Shown here in pieces: positions 34,678 through 49,300 of a stretch of 64,000 nucleotides of DNA. Each line of letters opens with the position of its first letter. Position 1 is the first letter of the stretch. This DNA comes from Halichondria panicea (Eukaryota > Porifera > Demospongiae > Suberitida > Halichondriidae), in the NCBI RefSeq assembly GCF_963675165.1, contig NC_087379.1:7470339-7534338 (forward strand), in the 5' to 3' direction. The position numbers and the translations under genes were made by a program. The notes beneath the pieces are model-generated. The model did no database searches. It saw nothing but the letters and a program-made list of their open reading frames with translations, and had not been told where the DNA came from.

Positions 34678-37600
34678 ATACTGATGTGCCGTACGTATCT
34701 TGCAACAGTGTATTACAAATCTCATCATCCATACGTGCAGGTTCACTCCAGATTACACACTGACCCAAGTCTCCACCACTCTACGATTACAAACCTCCAC
34801 TGGCAACGAGTTCCTCTACCCTCTACTAGCCATCCTCCCCCACCAACTATTAGCGGCGTGTATTGCCTTGCAGCCTCGGCCCGAATGGGAGAAAACACTG
34901 GCCTGGTTGTCTGTACCGTTTTGGCTGCTTGTCATACTCTGCCTTGTAGCTACAGTATTCGTGTAGACCAAGTTCGGAATGAGGAGCAGTAGTTCTGTGT
35001 CCTATAAAAGTGAGGCGAAAGCAACGAAAGGCTCTGGAGAAGTATTCGATTTGAAGAAGTTGTCAAAGTCTATGGATGTGCTGTCCAAGAAGGTCCAGGA
35101 ATTAGGAGAGAAAAGGTCAGTGCAGAGTGCAGAGTGCAGAGTTCGTGTGTGTACATCCATGTTTATACTTACGATTAGTTGCTTGTTTTTCTCTGTTTTT
35201 ACTCAATGAAGTATGCATCTATTTTGTATGAAGTAAAGTTTATTTGCTACCTACATTTAATTGTATAATTATGGTTGTTCTTTTTTTATTCTGTGTTTTT
35301 CTCTTTCGTGCAGTTCTAACCAGAAGTCTGAGTCCACTGGTCAATCTATGAAAATTGAAGTAACTCGAGAGCCTCCTAAACCGTCTACCGATAAGAACAC
35401 TCCCGTATCTAAACCTAAGCCTGAGCCGCTAGTAACCCCACTACTGCTCAAGAAATACCCACTCTCAGACATCGTGTGGTACAAAACAAGATCGAGAGAA
35501 AACCATCATCACAGGAAACTATCACCTCATTGCAACCTGTTCCGTCTAGATCACACACGGCTGTTACTTCCACGCTGAAGGGAATGTCCCTCAAGATCCC
35601 CATTGCTCCTGTTACTGAGCCGAGTGTTATCTCCCCACCTAGAACAGGCACGGACAATCACACTGGAGCTAGAGAGCAGACCCAACCTTGTACTCCAACT
35701 ACCGGTGCACCAGCGCAACTCTGCTCATCCCCCACCAAACTAAAGCGTAGCAGCGAGAAAACCATCCCCGAAAAAACCGCGTCCAAAGGCGAGATCATTT
35801 CAAAAACACCCACGGAAACTAATCCGAGCTCTCCACCAGCGAATGTAAGAAAATCAAAAATCGTACGAAAATTGAAGCCTCTAAAGATAACGCCTGATAG
35901 TTCACCCCTCCCCCCGTCCAGACGGAAGGAGCTGGAGAGGAAGGTCTCGGAGAGTAGCATTGTTTCTAGCAACAGTGATTTGGCATCTACGGGTACCGAC
36001 AAGTCGGAGGAAGTGGAAACACCTAGCCAGGTCAGTCTCTTAATTAGATAAAGTAATATTGCACACACTTTATGTGTAAGCCATTGTATACGTATTATGT
36101 TTAAATACTAATAATTGTCATTGTAATTTGTATATTCTGTGTACTGTACTGTACATGTACATGCGTAGGCTGTTAATATTCCTGTATAATAATCGGAAAT
36201 AATACACAAACGCTTGTCAGGTCTGTACTTGTTTTTTAAGTGACATGTACATGCATGTAAATACACCATTCCCCACATAATACTTGATTTACGGTTTATA
36301 CTTCTATATCTCTGTGTAGGTGGTAACTGTGGTAGCTGAAGTGAAGAAGCCTCCACCACCTGTCACCAAGGAGCCCAACACTGGCCAGACCATCCATCCT
36401 CCCGACACGCCCGAGAGTACAGAGGTCATGTCACCAAGAACAGAACTGGTCGACAAAAAAGAACTGCCGATTAGTACCATTCGAATGAAAGGAAAGAGGA
36501 AACCTCGACAACAGATCAAGAAAGAGGAAAAAGCTCGTAAAAAGGAGAGAGGGAGAGACAAAGAACGAGAGAAAGAAAAGGATACGGACAAAACAGACGC
36601 TAAGCAACTAGTTGGTTCATTTGAAGATTCCTCTTCGTCTAATTCCACTGAGCAACTTGACAACGACAGCACACCTCCTCTTGAAGATACGGTACAAACT
36701 GAAACTAAAACCAACGTGCAATGTGACAAAACTACTGAGAATGAACTCAATAAACTATCAGAGACGACTATTATCGACGTATCCCCAAACAAGGGCAATG
36801 AAATACCGGTACTCGTGTCCCCAGCTGTTCCCAGTACTGCCATCAAGACTGGTCGTACAACTAAGACCACAAAACAAGAAACTAAAGAGACGTTCACTGA
36901 CTCGTTTTCAAGAACACCAGATCAAGCCGCCACTTACGGTACTAAGAAAATCAGTACTGGCAAAAAACCTTCTGAGAAAATTAAATCACCCATTGTTGAG
37001 AAGATCACACAACTAGTTGAAGACAATCTTCTCGAACACCAGCTGAAATCAGATGAGAACGTTAGACAGCGGCCACAAACTCTGCATGTTGTACCTATCA
37101 TAAGGAGCGAGTTGATTGAAGAACCTGTTATCGTAATTCCAATGGACTCTGATAGCTTGGTTGAAACGGATGGTGTGACACATACTCTACTCAGTGTGGA
37201 CTCTGGTAAAGGCGGTTCTCAGAGTCTGCCCACTTCTCCTCACGAACTGGCTGCTTCTTTACTCTCCAATAACTCGGCCATTATGCGTAGGAAGCAGAAG
37301 AGCGATCGTGACAAACCTGACGATGGACAGGAAGATGATGACTACCAACTCCCGGAACAAGACGAGCAAAGTGAAACTGAAATGACGAAACCAATTGAAG
37401 CACCACTGAGTCCACAGAAAGATGAATCTTCTCATAATTCAAGCGACAATGAGTTCAAGCCGCCTCTATCTACACTCTCCCTGAACGCAGAACCATTTTA
37501 TCCATCTCCAACTTTTGCACCGAAATCTGGCCCAAGTCTACGAGCAGATCCGAGGAAATTTGGTCCCGACCACAGCTCCCAGCCCAGAGGACCACCCCCT

Positions 37601-39253
37601 GGTTTATCACCAACTCCTGATGATGCCCACATGCGTCCCTACCCTGAGGGATCGTACTTTAAGAGACCACATCCGTTATGAGGAGGCAAATCGATGACCC
37701 CCTCACCACCTTTACCGTATTTCCCCGAGGGATCGCATATGCCGTACAGTGACTATCCCTCACTTGAACACCACAATCCAATGGCAATGGACGAACCGTA
37801 CAGTGGGCCTGAGGACTTCCCACCGATGCCTATGGGGCGTCATAGTCGAGAGCACTATCGTGGTCGCTCACCAATGATGGCACCAAAGAGCGGACATAGC
37901 AGACAACACATGCATCCGAATATGGAAGCGTATATGCATCACCTGTACATGCAGAGAGCACGAGAGTACAGCTATCGTCCACAAGGACCATGGGACCACC
38001 ACCATCACTCACACAGGCTCCAGGTGCCACCCATGGAGGAGGGGGGCATATATGACCAGCAGTATTTGAGAAAGAGACAATACATCATGAAACTTATTGA
38101 ACGGGAAAGAGCTATTGCTGCTATGGAAAGAGATGAACCTAGACATCCTATTGATGCCCCCTCCCCTGCCAAGTTTGAACCAGATGTTAGCCCCTCCTCT
38201 ATTGGATCGAGAGGATGGGACAATCCAGACTTCAGCGAGCAGTCCCCGGAAGACCCTGACTTGATTCCCTATCGTCAAAGTAATCTATTGCCAGAGAGAC
38301 CAAGAAGGAGCCGTACTTACAGCATGGAGAGTGATCTAGGAGGAGAGTTTGTGACTGATTTCCCTGCTGTCTCGGCCGTGGGTGCTCCGGGTCAACAGTT
38401 CTCGTCTCGCGGGGAGAAGGGCTCTGTCTCCAGCAAGAGTCTGGCACCAGGAAGGTCTAGGAGTGCTGGCTGGCCTGCTGGGGAGGGAAAGGTGAGAGAT
38501 TATTTTGTTTTTTTTGTACATTGTTTTACATATTTTATGACTGTACATTCCTTGTGGTATATATATGTGTGTGTATGTTTTAGCAGACGTACAGTATACC
38601 CTGTGTATATTATTCTGATCATGATACTCCCTCTCTCTCCTCTGCAGAGCACCAGTCCTAACTGGGACAGCCCCAACACGTGGTCAACAGACACTGCTCC
38701 ATTCTACAGTAATGACAATACCTCCGATATGAGCCCCCTACCTATCAGCAGTGGCACCACCGACCCAACCTCACCCTCCGAGGACACCACACTCTCAACC
38801 ACCACCTATGACCTCTTTGAGAACCAAAGTATCTGGAGCCTGAGCAACGCTGATAGTTCAACACTTCTTTCCTGGGCCCAACAGAAATCTGAACCCTCAC
38901 AAAGCAAGACTGAGTAAAGCCCCCCTCTGACACTGCAACGATTTGGACTATGAATTTTGGATAACGATTTCAACTTAACCTCATTTCAATTGAGTTGTCT
39001 GCTATTAGCTCTAGTATCAGCATTTTAGTGAGTGATTATCTAGCCAGCTATCTAGTTTATTATTGTTATCGTGTAGCTACTAGTAGATCGTTCAGTTGTC
39101 ATTTTGAGAGCTGTATGTGTTTAGTAGCTAGCTGATGACATTATTGTGTCTTGGCATTATGAATTAACCATTAACAATTTGTGACCTGCCGGGTAATGTA
39201 TACTCACATACATGCAAGTATAAGGAATGTAGACAGAGTATTATTATTATACA

Positions 39254-39336
39254 TGTAGTCTCGCACTCCTGATTAAAATTGGTATCGACCTAGCGTTTAA
39301 ATAGAAAACATCCGGGGCTGGCTGCGCGAGACTACA
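39254..39336. mobile_element. 83 bp MITE-like insertion in 3' flank of TMEM131-like copy 1
   Basis: Perfect 11 bp ends TGTAGTCTCGC and GCGAGACTACA. The orphan 3' fragment at about 14800 lacks the segment, which supports insertion. It is too short for certainty about class. Confidence 0.6.
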
Positions 39337-39958
39337 GACTACTGCATGAGGGTGATTAATTATTATAAGGTAATTAAAAATGCTATTTTACACAGCCAAA
39401 ATTTCATGCAGGACATGCAGGGGGATACTAGAACCATCATAATTGGCTGAATAATTTGTATATAATTTATACGCATGCAGTACCAGCAACGTAACGTATT
39501 TGTCATAATGATGATGGTTCTATTATCCCCATGCATGCCCATGCTGCATGTGATATTGTCGTGTACCATGATTATAAATACGACCATGTCACTTTCCCCC
39601 ATCCACCACAACTCTATAGGCACGCTGTTTCTAATCTATGTAATCATGGACACTCTGATGGGACAAGTTGAAGACGTTAATTGTCAAGCCCGTTACCAAG
39701 GAAACATGACAACTTGATCATCAAGGAAACTTTGACAATGTTTAGCCTAGTATGCAGTATACGTCATAAATGTTGCATTTTTCTACCGCTATAATTATGA
39801 CACAATAAAAGTGGCAAATTAAAGATCATTAACTAATAGCAATCCACTAAGAGTTGTGTGTAATATTTATACCAAATATAAACCTTAAAGTGTTGATGAG
39901 CTCTTTTATTATGCTACACAGTACAATAAATTTATTACAGTGGAGCTGTTACTGTAAG

Positions 39959-40143
39959 CTAGGTTAGTTTAGATTCCATTTGTTGGGCAAAGTCTCCACG
40001 ACTAATGACAGGAGACTCGAGTGCTTGGATGAGTGCTCCTAGTGTGGGGGCGGGGGTGGATCTTGTCAACCATTGCTCCAGTAGTTTAGTAAAACACATA
40101 TCAGAGTCGTTCGGATAGTCTCTCTTGATGGCCTGAACACAAG

Positions 40144-40185
<42 letters not shown>

Positions 40186-40236
40186 CGTGTGTGTGCGTGT
40201 GCGTGCGTGTGTGTGTGTGCGTGTGTGTGTGTGTGC

Positions 40237-40272
<36 letters not shown>

Positions 40273-40324
40273 GTGTGTGCGTGTGCGTGCGTGTGTGTGT
40301 GTGTGCGTGTGTGTGTGTGTGTGC

Positions 40325-40367
<43 letters not shown>

Positions 40368-43300
40368 TACATGTGAACTACTGATTTCAATACTACATCT
40401 ATAGAGTCACTGACACCACAGGCACACAGAGGATTATAGGAATGAGGATAATATTGCTTATAGGCTAATAATAATAAATGGGTTTGCACATGCAGGCTAA
40501 TTATGACCAATCAGACCATCTGGCACATTCCTTAACTGATGATGCACGACTGTATGAGCACAGGGCTATTAGTACACAGTCATCTACTGCTATACAGTGT
40601 TAAGTACACACACAGCAGAGCACTCACATCTAGTGTCCCCTCATTGACACCCAACTGCTCTCCCAGAGGACGCCATGTCCCCCTCACCTCCCAGGCAGCT
40701 GTCCTCACTACCCTCAAATGATGATCCACACTCAGTCCCTCTGGAAGGAACACACAATCATGACAACAACAGAACACTGTCATTATTCCTAAGCAATGCC
40801 TACTAACTGAAACACACATTACTGAAGGGAACTCTGTATTGTACTGATAAGATCAGCTACAGTATTATAATGGACTTCACTGCTGTTAATCAAATAAAGA
40901 CTAATTATGCTTACCACCGGCAGTGAGATGACAAATATCAGGAGAGATATCGCTGGTAGCTTTTGTCTGTAAAGAGAAATCAAATATTAGCTACTTGCGT
41001 TTATAACGTAGAGGATAGAACATGTACTGCAACAATTTATATTTATACAAAATAAAGCTTTTAATTGTGATAGTTGCCAACCTTAATGGTTGTTGCAATG
41101 TCCCCACGAGCAATGGCGGGAGACTCTAGTGCTCTAACAAGGGCAGACCAGGAGGGGGGAGGAGAGGAGCGCTTCACCCAGTGTGTCAGCATGGCCTCAA
41201 AGCACGGCTCAACCCAGCGATAGTCCTTCTCAAGACTCTGTATCAGTACACACAGTATTAAATACTTAGTAAGGGCTCAACATTACGTTGCTATAGTAAC
41301 CTGTTAAGTGGTTGGTACTTCATACAAGACCACACCAAATATGCAGAGTCAGCATTGCTATAGACACCTCATTCTAAAAATGTAATGCTCACTATTCAAC
41401 CATTAAATAACCGCAGCAGTCAATTAAATAGTGCACACACATAATTAGGACTACACTGGGAGAATACACTCAAGGTGGTGGAGGGACACATTCTTAAGGT
41501 CTCACCTTCCTAGTTGCATAGTCAATGTCCAGTTCTATAGCCAGGCTGTACCAGTCAGAGCGTATCTCTTTGATCACTTCCTTCACATCTGCAAACAGCT
41601 GATCAGTTTCAGAGCTGGAGGTGTCCTCTGTAACAATTGAAATTAAATTATACATGTACAGTACACACGTAAAAGCGTCATAATTATAATCTGCATACAA
41701 GCTCTAACATTATTCTCACCAACACTCTCTTTGAGGCAGTGGTACACGGTGAAGAAATGCTTATGGTTCTTGGAGATCTCACAACTGATTAAGCCCTTGA
41801 AGGGACTATTTGACGGGGCCTTGACTTCCAATTCATTTTCAGTCCCACTAATTCTGGGTCTTCTCTTGCTCCACTCGAAAGAGAGGCTCTTGTCCCTCAA
41901 CTCTCGCTTAGAGGCAAAGGGCAGGGCAAGGAGGAACACATCATCCCCGAGGCTGACTTCCTGTAATTTATTAAAGATACAGAAATGATATAGGTCATTG
42001 TATGAAGAATTAAAATGCTATAGTACACGTATGCACTACAGTTCACTTACTTCTGCGAACCAGCATTCTTGGTGAGGACTCAGAGAGACTTTGCTGGTGC
42101 ATTTAAAGCAGGGATCAGCTCCAGGTGTGAGGAGACAAAGCTTGGAACCATCTTCATGTTTGCCACAGTAGCAGTTGAAGGCAATGATTGGAGTGAGTAG
42201 TGGACTGATGTCCTTCATCACCAACAGGAGGGTTGAGAGGACGTAGGAACAAAGCTCGTGCATCGTATGGTCTCTGTCCTGTCGAATAATCCGTATCTCA
42301 TAGCAATCGACGTGAGCCATAAGGGTAACAAAATGCTTGGCAGATTCGTCAATGTGAAAGGAGACGAGGTTTCTCTTTACTGAGGTATCAGTGGCAAGTT
42401 TCCAAGTCATGCCCAGAATTCCAGTACTCCCCCTTGAGACCAATTCACTGGTCATGGCACAGAATACTCCAATGGGAACGTATTGGGGTTTGAATGTGAT
42501 CTTGATTGGAGAGGGTGTATCAATGCCAGTGGGGGGTGGTTTCGTTAGTTCCTCGCGAGATGCACACTTGAGAATAGCGGGGATGAAATATGTCGTTTCA
42601 ACTTCTTCTGTGGTATGGTCTTCCTCCACTGTTGTGATTTTGGCCAAAAGGTGGGAATGCTCGAGCAGTATGAGCAGCTTCTCAACAGGAATCAACTGGT
42701 CTTTCTTCACCCCCTGGTTTTCCTCCGAATGGCATCGAGTGATTGTTTTCAGTAAAAATTGACCCTTGAGTATCCAATTTTTTCTCTCATTATCATTAAA
42801 CTGAATATTGCCCTCTTCAGAATGGAGCTCCAGCAGCGGATTGACAACGAGAACACTGAGACTGTTGAATACCACTTGGGGGTTGCAAATGACAAAGTTT
42901 CCAAACCAACCATCTTTATCCTTGATCTCTGGATGATATATCAAAGCTCCGACAAATCGATCAAGGTACCAAACGGTGAATCGAACTTCCTTCTCTGTCA
43001 TCTTTAACCCCTCGGTACCGATACGAATGCATTCTTCCATAGACACAATGTCATACTCTTTTCTCAGTACAACTCCCAACAAAAGCTGTTGTGGGCGAAT
43101 TCGAAGCTTGGCATCTTTGAAATAGCTACTGAATATGCCATGAAGATGTTCACGAAGAGGTTCCATATCAGAATCAGTGCCTTCGTAGTTGTCCACTGCT
43201 ATGAACTTCTTGTCTTTTGGGTTTGAAAGTAATTTCTCAAACTTGCTGGTAATCTTGCTCACAGCTTCGTTTTTCTCTGTCAACTTTTGCTCTAAGCGGT

Positions 43301-46300
43301 CTTGGACATCTTTCTTGAAAGTGTCTGAGTTGAGGTGTTGGCTGACTGTTTGCTCAATGGCAGCCATGTCTTCTGCACTGACGTTAGCAGGCTCATCACT
43401 CTTCAGTTGAGTCAAAATATTCCGAATTGCTTTCTTTTGTTCGTGTTCATTTAGGCTCTTGTCGGTAGTGGTACTATCGCTCTTACTGGAAGTGGTGCCA
43501 TCGCTCTTGCTGGCAGTGTTGCCATCGCTCTTGTTGCCGGTGGTGCCATCGCTCTTGCTGGCAGTGGTGCCATAGGTCTTGCTGGCAGTGGTGACATCGC
43601 TCTTGTCGGCAGTGGTGCCATCGTTCTTGTCGGCAGTGGTCTTGCTGGCAGTGGTACTATCACTCTTGCTGGAAGTGGTACTATCGCTCTTGCTGGTAGT
43701 GGTATTGCTGGCAGTGGTGCTATCGCTCTTGCTGGCAGTGGTCTTGCTGGCAGTGGTCTTGCTGGCAGTGGTGCTATCGCTCTTGCTGGTAGTGGTCTTG
43801 CTGGCAGTGGTACTATCGCTATTGCTGGAAGTGGTACTATCGCTCTTGTCGGCAGTGGTACTATGGCTCTTGCTGGCAGTGGTACTATCGCTCTTGCTGG
43901 TAGTGGTACTATCGCTCTTGTCGGCAGTGGTACTATGGCTCTTGCTGGCTGTAGTACTATCGCTTTTGCTGGCAGTGGTACTATCGCTCTTGCTGGTAGT
44001 GTTACTATCGCTCTTGCTGGCAGTGGTCTTGTTGGCAGTGGTACTATCGCTCTTGCTGGCAGTGGTCTTGCTGGTAGTGGTCTTGCTGACAGTGGTACTA
44101 TCGCTTTTGCTGACAGCTTTTGTGGAGGCACAAAATTTCTCGTACAGGAGATCGACTTTGATTTGCATTGCCAGTTCATCCTTGAAAGTACCTATGAGGG
44201 TAGCAACAGGCTTAGCAGAGCCTAGATTGCCCAGTTTACTACACTGCTCTCTGTCAATGTCCGAGTCAATCTTGGTATGGTGGCTGATAGCTGACAGGAT
44301 TTGAGAGAGCGTTTCTCTGCTTGTGTACGTTGAATCGTACGGTGTGATCTTGTCCTTTCCTCGTTCGTAGGAGACTTGACACATGTCATCGAGGTCTTTG
44401 TCCAGTCGAAAGAATACTAGGAAAATCCCTGCGCCTTTGCTTAGAAAAGGAAACATCTCCACGAATCCAGGCTGCCCACCTATATCGACCAGATTGAGTA
44501 GGACTTTGTTCACCAGCTCTTTAGTGTACTCTCCTGAACCCACAATACTCCGGAGTCTCGAGACAACCTTTCCAACATCTACAGAGGTCACTTTCACGAC
44601 CTTTTCCGGTGGTTCTGGTGTTGGTGACACCGTTTCTTTGGGTACAGTAGCAGCTTCATCGATCTTGAGTTGAGTTTGCTTTTTTGGGTCAGTGGTTTCT
44701 TTTTTGGGCTGTTCCTTAGGTGTACTAGTATTGCTGACAGTGCTGTCTTCAATAGGTTCACAGGACATAAGGTAAGAGAAGATAAACTGTGTTTCTTCCT
44801 CTAGACTTGAAGATGCTTTGAATTCAAGCTTTGTTCCAGATTTGTCCACAAAGGCCAATACTTGTTCACACTCGGCTAGTAATGTACTGCAACGTTTCCT
44901 TTGATCTTCAGGCAGCAAAGACAGGTTAGTGATGGATCCAACAAGCCGCTGTCGAGTGGTCGTTTTGCCAAGACCCGAGGGACCAATAAAGTGCGTCTTG
45001 AGATAATGTAGCTCTATAGTGCCACTTGTGTCGGCCATCATCTCATCCAGTTGTTTTAAGTAGGTTCGGTTTTGAATATTGACTGTAAAAAAGTAAACAA
45101 TCGGTAATATTATTGAACCAAAGTAGTGGTAAATAATTATTATTTTTGTGGCACATTTTTGTATCAAAATTGAGGTCCGGCACCGCGTAGTATGAATGAA
45201 AGCATCGCAGGTGCTGATGCCTCGGTGGAGGTGCCAAAGATACATAACATAAAGCTACTAATAGCTAGCTTTTATACACACATTGTTATCATGATAAACA
45301 TTTTTAATTTTGCTGCGCAGAATACACAATCACAGGGAAACTCAAATAGTGGGTAATGATCGACGATGATTGTTGTTAAAAACGATCGATGCCAAAAGTT
45401 CAAGTCTAAAATTAATGGCTGCAAGTCAGCAGAGCCTTCCAGCTCTCTTCTCACTCTTGCAGCTACCAATAGCTAGCGTTCTAGTGCAGAGCTAACTACT
45501 AAGTAGAGTAGCAACACTCGTTCTACGGACTCTTCTGAAAAGGCTGCAATGGCATTCCAAGTAAGCAAAACTAAGTATAATTCGAGAACGAAGCTTTGTT
45601 TTGCAAATCCACAAATATGAATCTAAGAAAACATGACTAGAAGCTTATAGAAACTCTTACTTGCATTTCATTGATCCTTGAGCAGCTCTAACAGTCTACA
45701 CACAAACACACTACCCTATACCTCGCTTGTACTCAACAGTGCAGTCTAGGAGGGACGTGTACAAGCATGCATGCATGATGGTCACAATCTATAGGGATTC
45801 TTCTCTGTTGTGATTTCAATATTAATACCGGTAATTATGGATATGAGTCGAATAGCTACTTAGTAGAGGGCTTAGGCGGAGGGTGGTTATCACCTGACAT
45901 GTAGTAACATGTGTACATGTACTTACGTTGGGTCAATTGCTGACAGATTTGATGAGCTGTGTCTCCTTTCCCCAATCTCAGTGCGATATCCAGTAGAGCT
46001 CTGTAAGTTGCTTGTGAAGGATTATGTTGTTTCCAGATTTGCAAGCACTTCATCATGGCTGCTTGAGTTCCACGTGATTGGTTCACATCGGCTTGTTCAG
46101 CAATAGCTAGCCCCATTGCACTCGAATAAAGTTTCACACCATCAAAACATAAGGCCAATTCGGGAGTATCAGGAACCTCTATTTCACTGTTGAGTTGCTC
46201 GTCAGTCAGATTGTATTGCTCTACTAGTTCTTGAAGAGTGACTCGTTTAGCGGATGGTCCTATAATTATACATTGATTAGTGGCGTGAACAATTACCATG

Positions 46301-49300
46301 ACACCAATGCAGCTAAGCTTACATGCTCAATGTTGGAGACATAATGATGGTAAGATATGGGGCAGGTGAATTATCTGCAGTATAGAATAATTATGCCTAT
46401 TAAGTAAGTAAATTATTATATTCTTTTGCAGAATGAGTAACTGAGTCTGAGTTTGGTAAATTACCAGCTAACGAAAGCTAGTTCAGATTATAGTGAGACA
46501 AGAACTGTGTTTGGTACAGTAGCATCACTGTACTTTATATTGACCGCTACTGTAGAACACTTCCACACACAATATTATAGTTATAGTCTTGTTCTTGCTG
46601 ACATACCTAATTTAGAAGGCACCTCTTCTCTGGCTGTATCATAGTCCTGTGAAGAGCAATACAATATAATACATATTCCACGCTTCAATTATCCATGCAA
46701 TGCACGTGTACTAGAATACTAATCGATACTGTACAATATGTACACCTATAGCTTGAATGCTAACCACACCTCTTGATCATCACCACAGATACTAACATAA
46801 GACACAACAATATACAATATAGGCTATAATGAACTCTTGGTGAAAGGAAAACACTTCTAATAATTGATTAATGTGTTTTTAATTAATGTTACAGTAATTG
46901 TAATTCAGTGTATGCATTATTGAGGTATGGACTCACATGTGATTCAGCTTCCTCCAACAGCTTTATTATTGAAGGGTTAGAGAGAAGTGATTCCTTGGCC
47001 ATCATCAGAGCAGTCTCTCCATACTGTGATAATGATCATATGAAGGGATGAGACGTACATTGTAAGAGGTAAAGTGGTCTAATGCGTATTACATGTAATT
47101 TGCTGACACAGCGATACTGGCAATGATAATAGCACATTAAGAGTTATCTGTTAAGGTACAAATGACAGCTCTGTTCAGTCATCAACTACTGTAAGAGGTA
47201 TAGGTACATGTAAAGCTGTTTGTTAAGTATAACTACGCAACTATGTACTCTATAAAGTACATGTGCTCACATTATTAGTGCAGAGAGGGGAAGCCCCTGC
47301 AGAGAGAAGCGTCTTTACTGTATCTTCATGTCCCCTGTGGGCTGCCTTTATGAGTGGAGTGTTCCCAATCTGCAAGAGTGGAGACAGTGACAACACAATA
47401 TGAATGTACATTGAACAATACAGACATTCACTGCTCTACATTTCCAACCACATCCTAGAGTGAGAACACAAGCACAACAACCTCGTACAGTACATAAAAA
47501 ATTAAAACCGGCTGGGGCATCAGTTTAAAGCACTAAGGAAATGTACAGTCATGCATGTAATGGTCAGTACATGTACTTAACAATGATGTACAGTACACCT
47601 ACAACTGCATGTATATATACGTATGTACGTCACAGAAAATTTAGCAAATCAGACACCCTACAAGAGTGAGAGCATACAGTAACTTTTGAGAACACATCTG
47701 TGCGATAGACCATAAATAAAGTAAAGGAAAGGGATTGGCAAAGAGCAAAAATGCAACTATCCAGCTATGTTATTAAACTGTACAACCTTTTTAAGTGCTA
47801 CGTATCATAATTATTCATTTGTGTACAACATATCCAAGAAAATGTATGTAGCCTAGTTCGTCAACTTAGACACAAATAAGCAAAATAAGCGTAAAAATTT
47901 TAAGCAATTAAAATACTGGCAATGTGCATAATTGTAAGGACATGCGCAAATATTTCATTTACCAAATTATGAAAATTAATGTTCACAAACATGCTGCCTA
48001 TAAACACAATCAGATACTCACCATGTCAGCCAGGTCCACCACGGCTCCTGAGGAGAGCAGCTGTCTAACACTGTCTGTGTGACCTTCACTGGCTGCCACT
48101 ATGAGTGGAGTCCACCCATTCTACAAGAGTGAGAGCATAATAATAACTTCTGACAACACATCTGCGTGATAGATCATAGTTACACTTATTTTTGGAATTT
48201 ACCATTTGCCCCAAACTGAGTGTGCAGTGAGCGTAGTTTACAGCGCCCAAATCAACTTTATAACCCCAAAATATTATGGTGGCGCTTAAGCGCACAGCTA
48301 TTCTAGTGTTGAGTGCAATCTTTCAGTATGCAGTGGACCAACTATACACTTTGATTTTTCGTCTCTGTATTTTACAGCAGCTCTACAAATCAAATGCGTG
48401 CATAATAAAAGAAAAGCCGACTGCCTTGAGCCTGACATCACAAATAATTACGTTTTCTAATTACAGCAACCGTTGGAGGACTTAAATAATGGAATTCAGT
48501 CAGAGTTGGTGCTGTAATTACAAATAAAGTAAATAAAGAGGATTGGCTATTAATAATAGAGTGGTTGCATCTGACATCATCCACCCACGCACGAAAGTAC
48601 AAACACTAACTCTAACCTTTCAGCAAGCTAGCTCGTACAACAACCAAAATCATATCTAGGCTTTCTACATGTACTTTTAAATTAGTGACCCTGTTCCATT
48701 GTTCCTGGTACGGGATCACTTTAGCTGTAAATACGTACCTCGAAATAAAGGCCAGGTGTAGCTAGCTAGCCGTGTAAGTCCAAGCTTACGAAGCTTTAAC
48801 ATCAAAATCTGAAAACTAATAACTTGTGTGAAGGCTATCCATGCTGTAAACACAGTGCTATGGAATCCAGGGGAGTAGACTGTGTCACACACAAAACACA
48901 AACAAACAGACCAGACGACTACTATACCCGCTAGCCGCGGCACGGCCTCGGGTAATGTCCAGCATGTTGCCTATAGACATAGTATCAGATACTCACATTG
49001 TTAGCCAGGTCCACCGCGGCTCCTGAGGAGAGCAGCTGTCTAACACAATCAGTGTGCCCTTTACAGGCTGCCCAATAGAGTGGAGTGCACCTATCCTACA
49101 AGAGTGAGAGCATACGGTAACTTTTGAGAACACATCTGTGCGATAGACCATAAATAAAGTAAAGGAAAGGGATTGGCAAAGAGCAAAAATGCAACTATCC
49201 AATGATGTGCTATGTTATTAAACTGTACAACCTTTTTAAGTGCTACGTACGTATCATAATTATTCATTTGTGTACAACATACCCAAGAAAACGTATGTAG

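Larger units (their letters stand above)
31264..38917 (+). pseudogene. TMEM131-like gene copy 1, 5'-truncated and broken
   Basis: Ten exons: 31264-31374, 31640-32165, 32416-32591, 32874-33009, 33514-33946, 34194-34392, 34741-35115, 35314-36030, 36320-38491, 38648-38917 (stop TAA). Diagnostic parts are LLLLRNNLTVFDYVIVQGSG, a cysteine-bearing GGSCDGRGFVISNC, PRPEWEKTLAWLSVPFWL leading into one transmembrane helix, a long basic/Ser-rich cytoplasmic tail and a Trp-rich C-terminus. This is the TMEM131 layout, an ER membrane protein known to promote collagen secretion. The usual N-terminal several hundred residues and signal peptide are absent. Lesions: a 74 bp tandem duplication at 31712-31859, TAG at 34964-34966 just after the membrane helix (CAG in copy 2), one C lost near 35437, and TGA at 37679-37681 (CGA in copy 2). 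Confidence 0.82.
31252..41410. repeat. Segmental duplication: paralogous to 51646-61150
   Basis: Covers the TMEM131-like gene and the death-domain tail of gene A in the same order and orientation. It begins at attggttgcag before the first retained TMEM131 exon in both copies, and ends at caattaaatag in both. Each copy has private insertions and deletions. Confidence 0.95.

Noticed and set aside
36304-36897. Minus-strand 197-codon Ser/Leu-rich frame (also at 57378-57971)
   Set aside because: Antisense shadow of the TMEM131-like cytoplasmic tail exon.
40143-40510. Cys/Val- and His/Thr-rich open frames
   Set aside because: Artefacts of the GT microsatellite in an intron of gene A copy 2; the same applies at 52536-52961 and 59852-60222.
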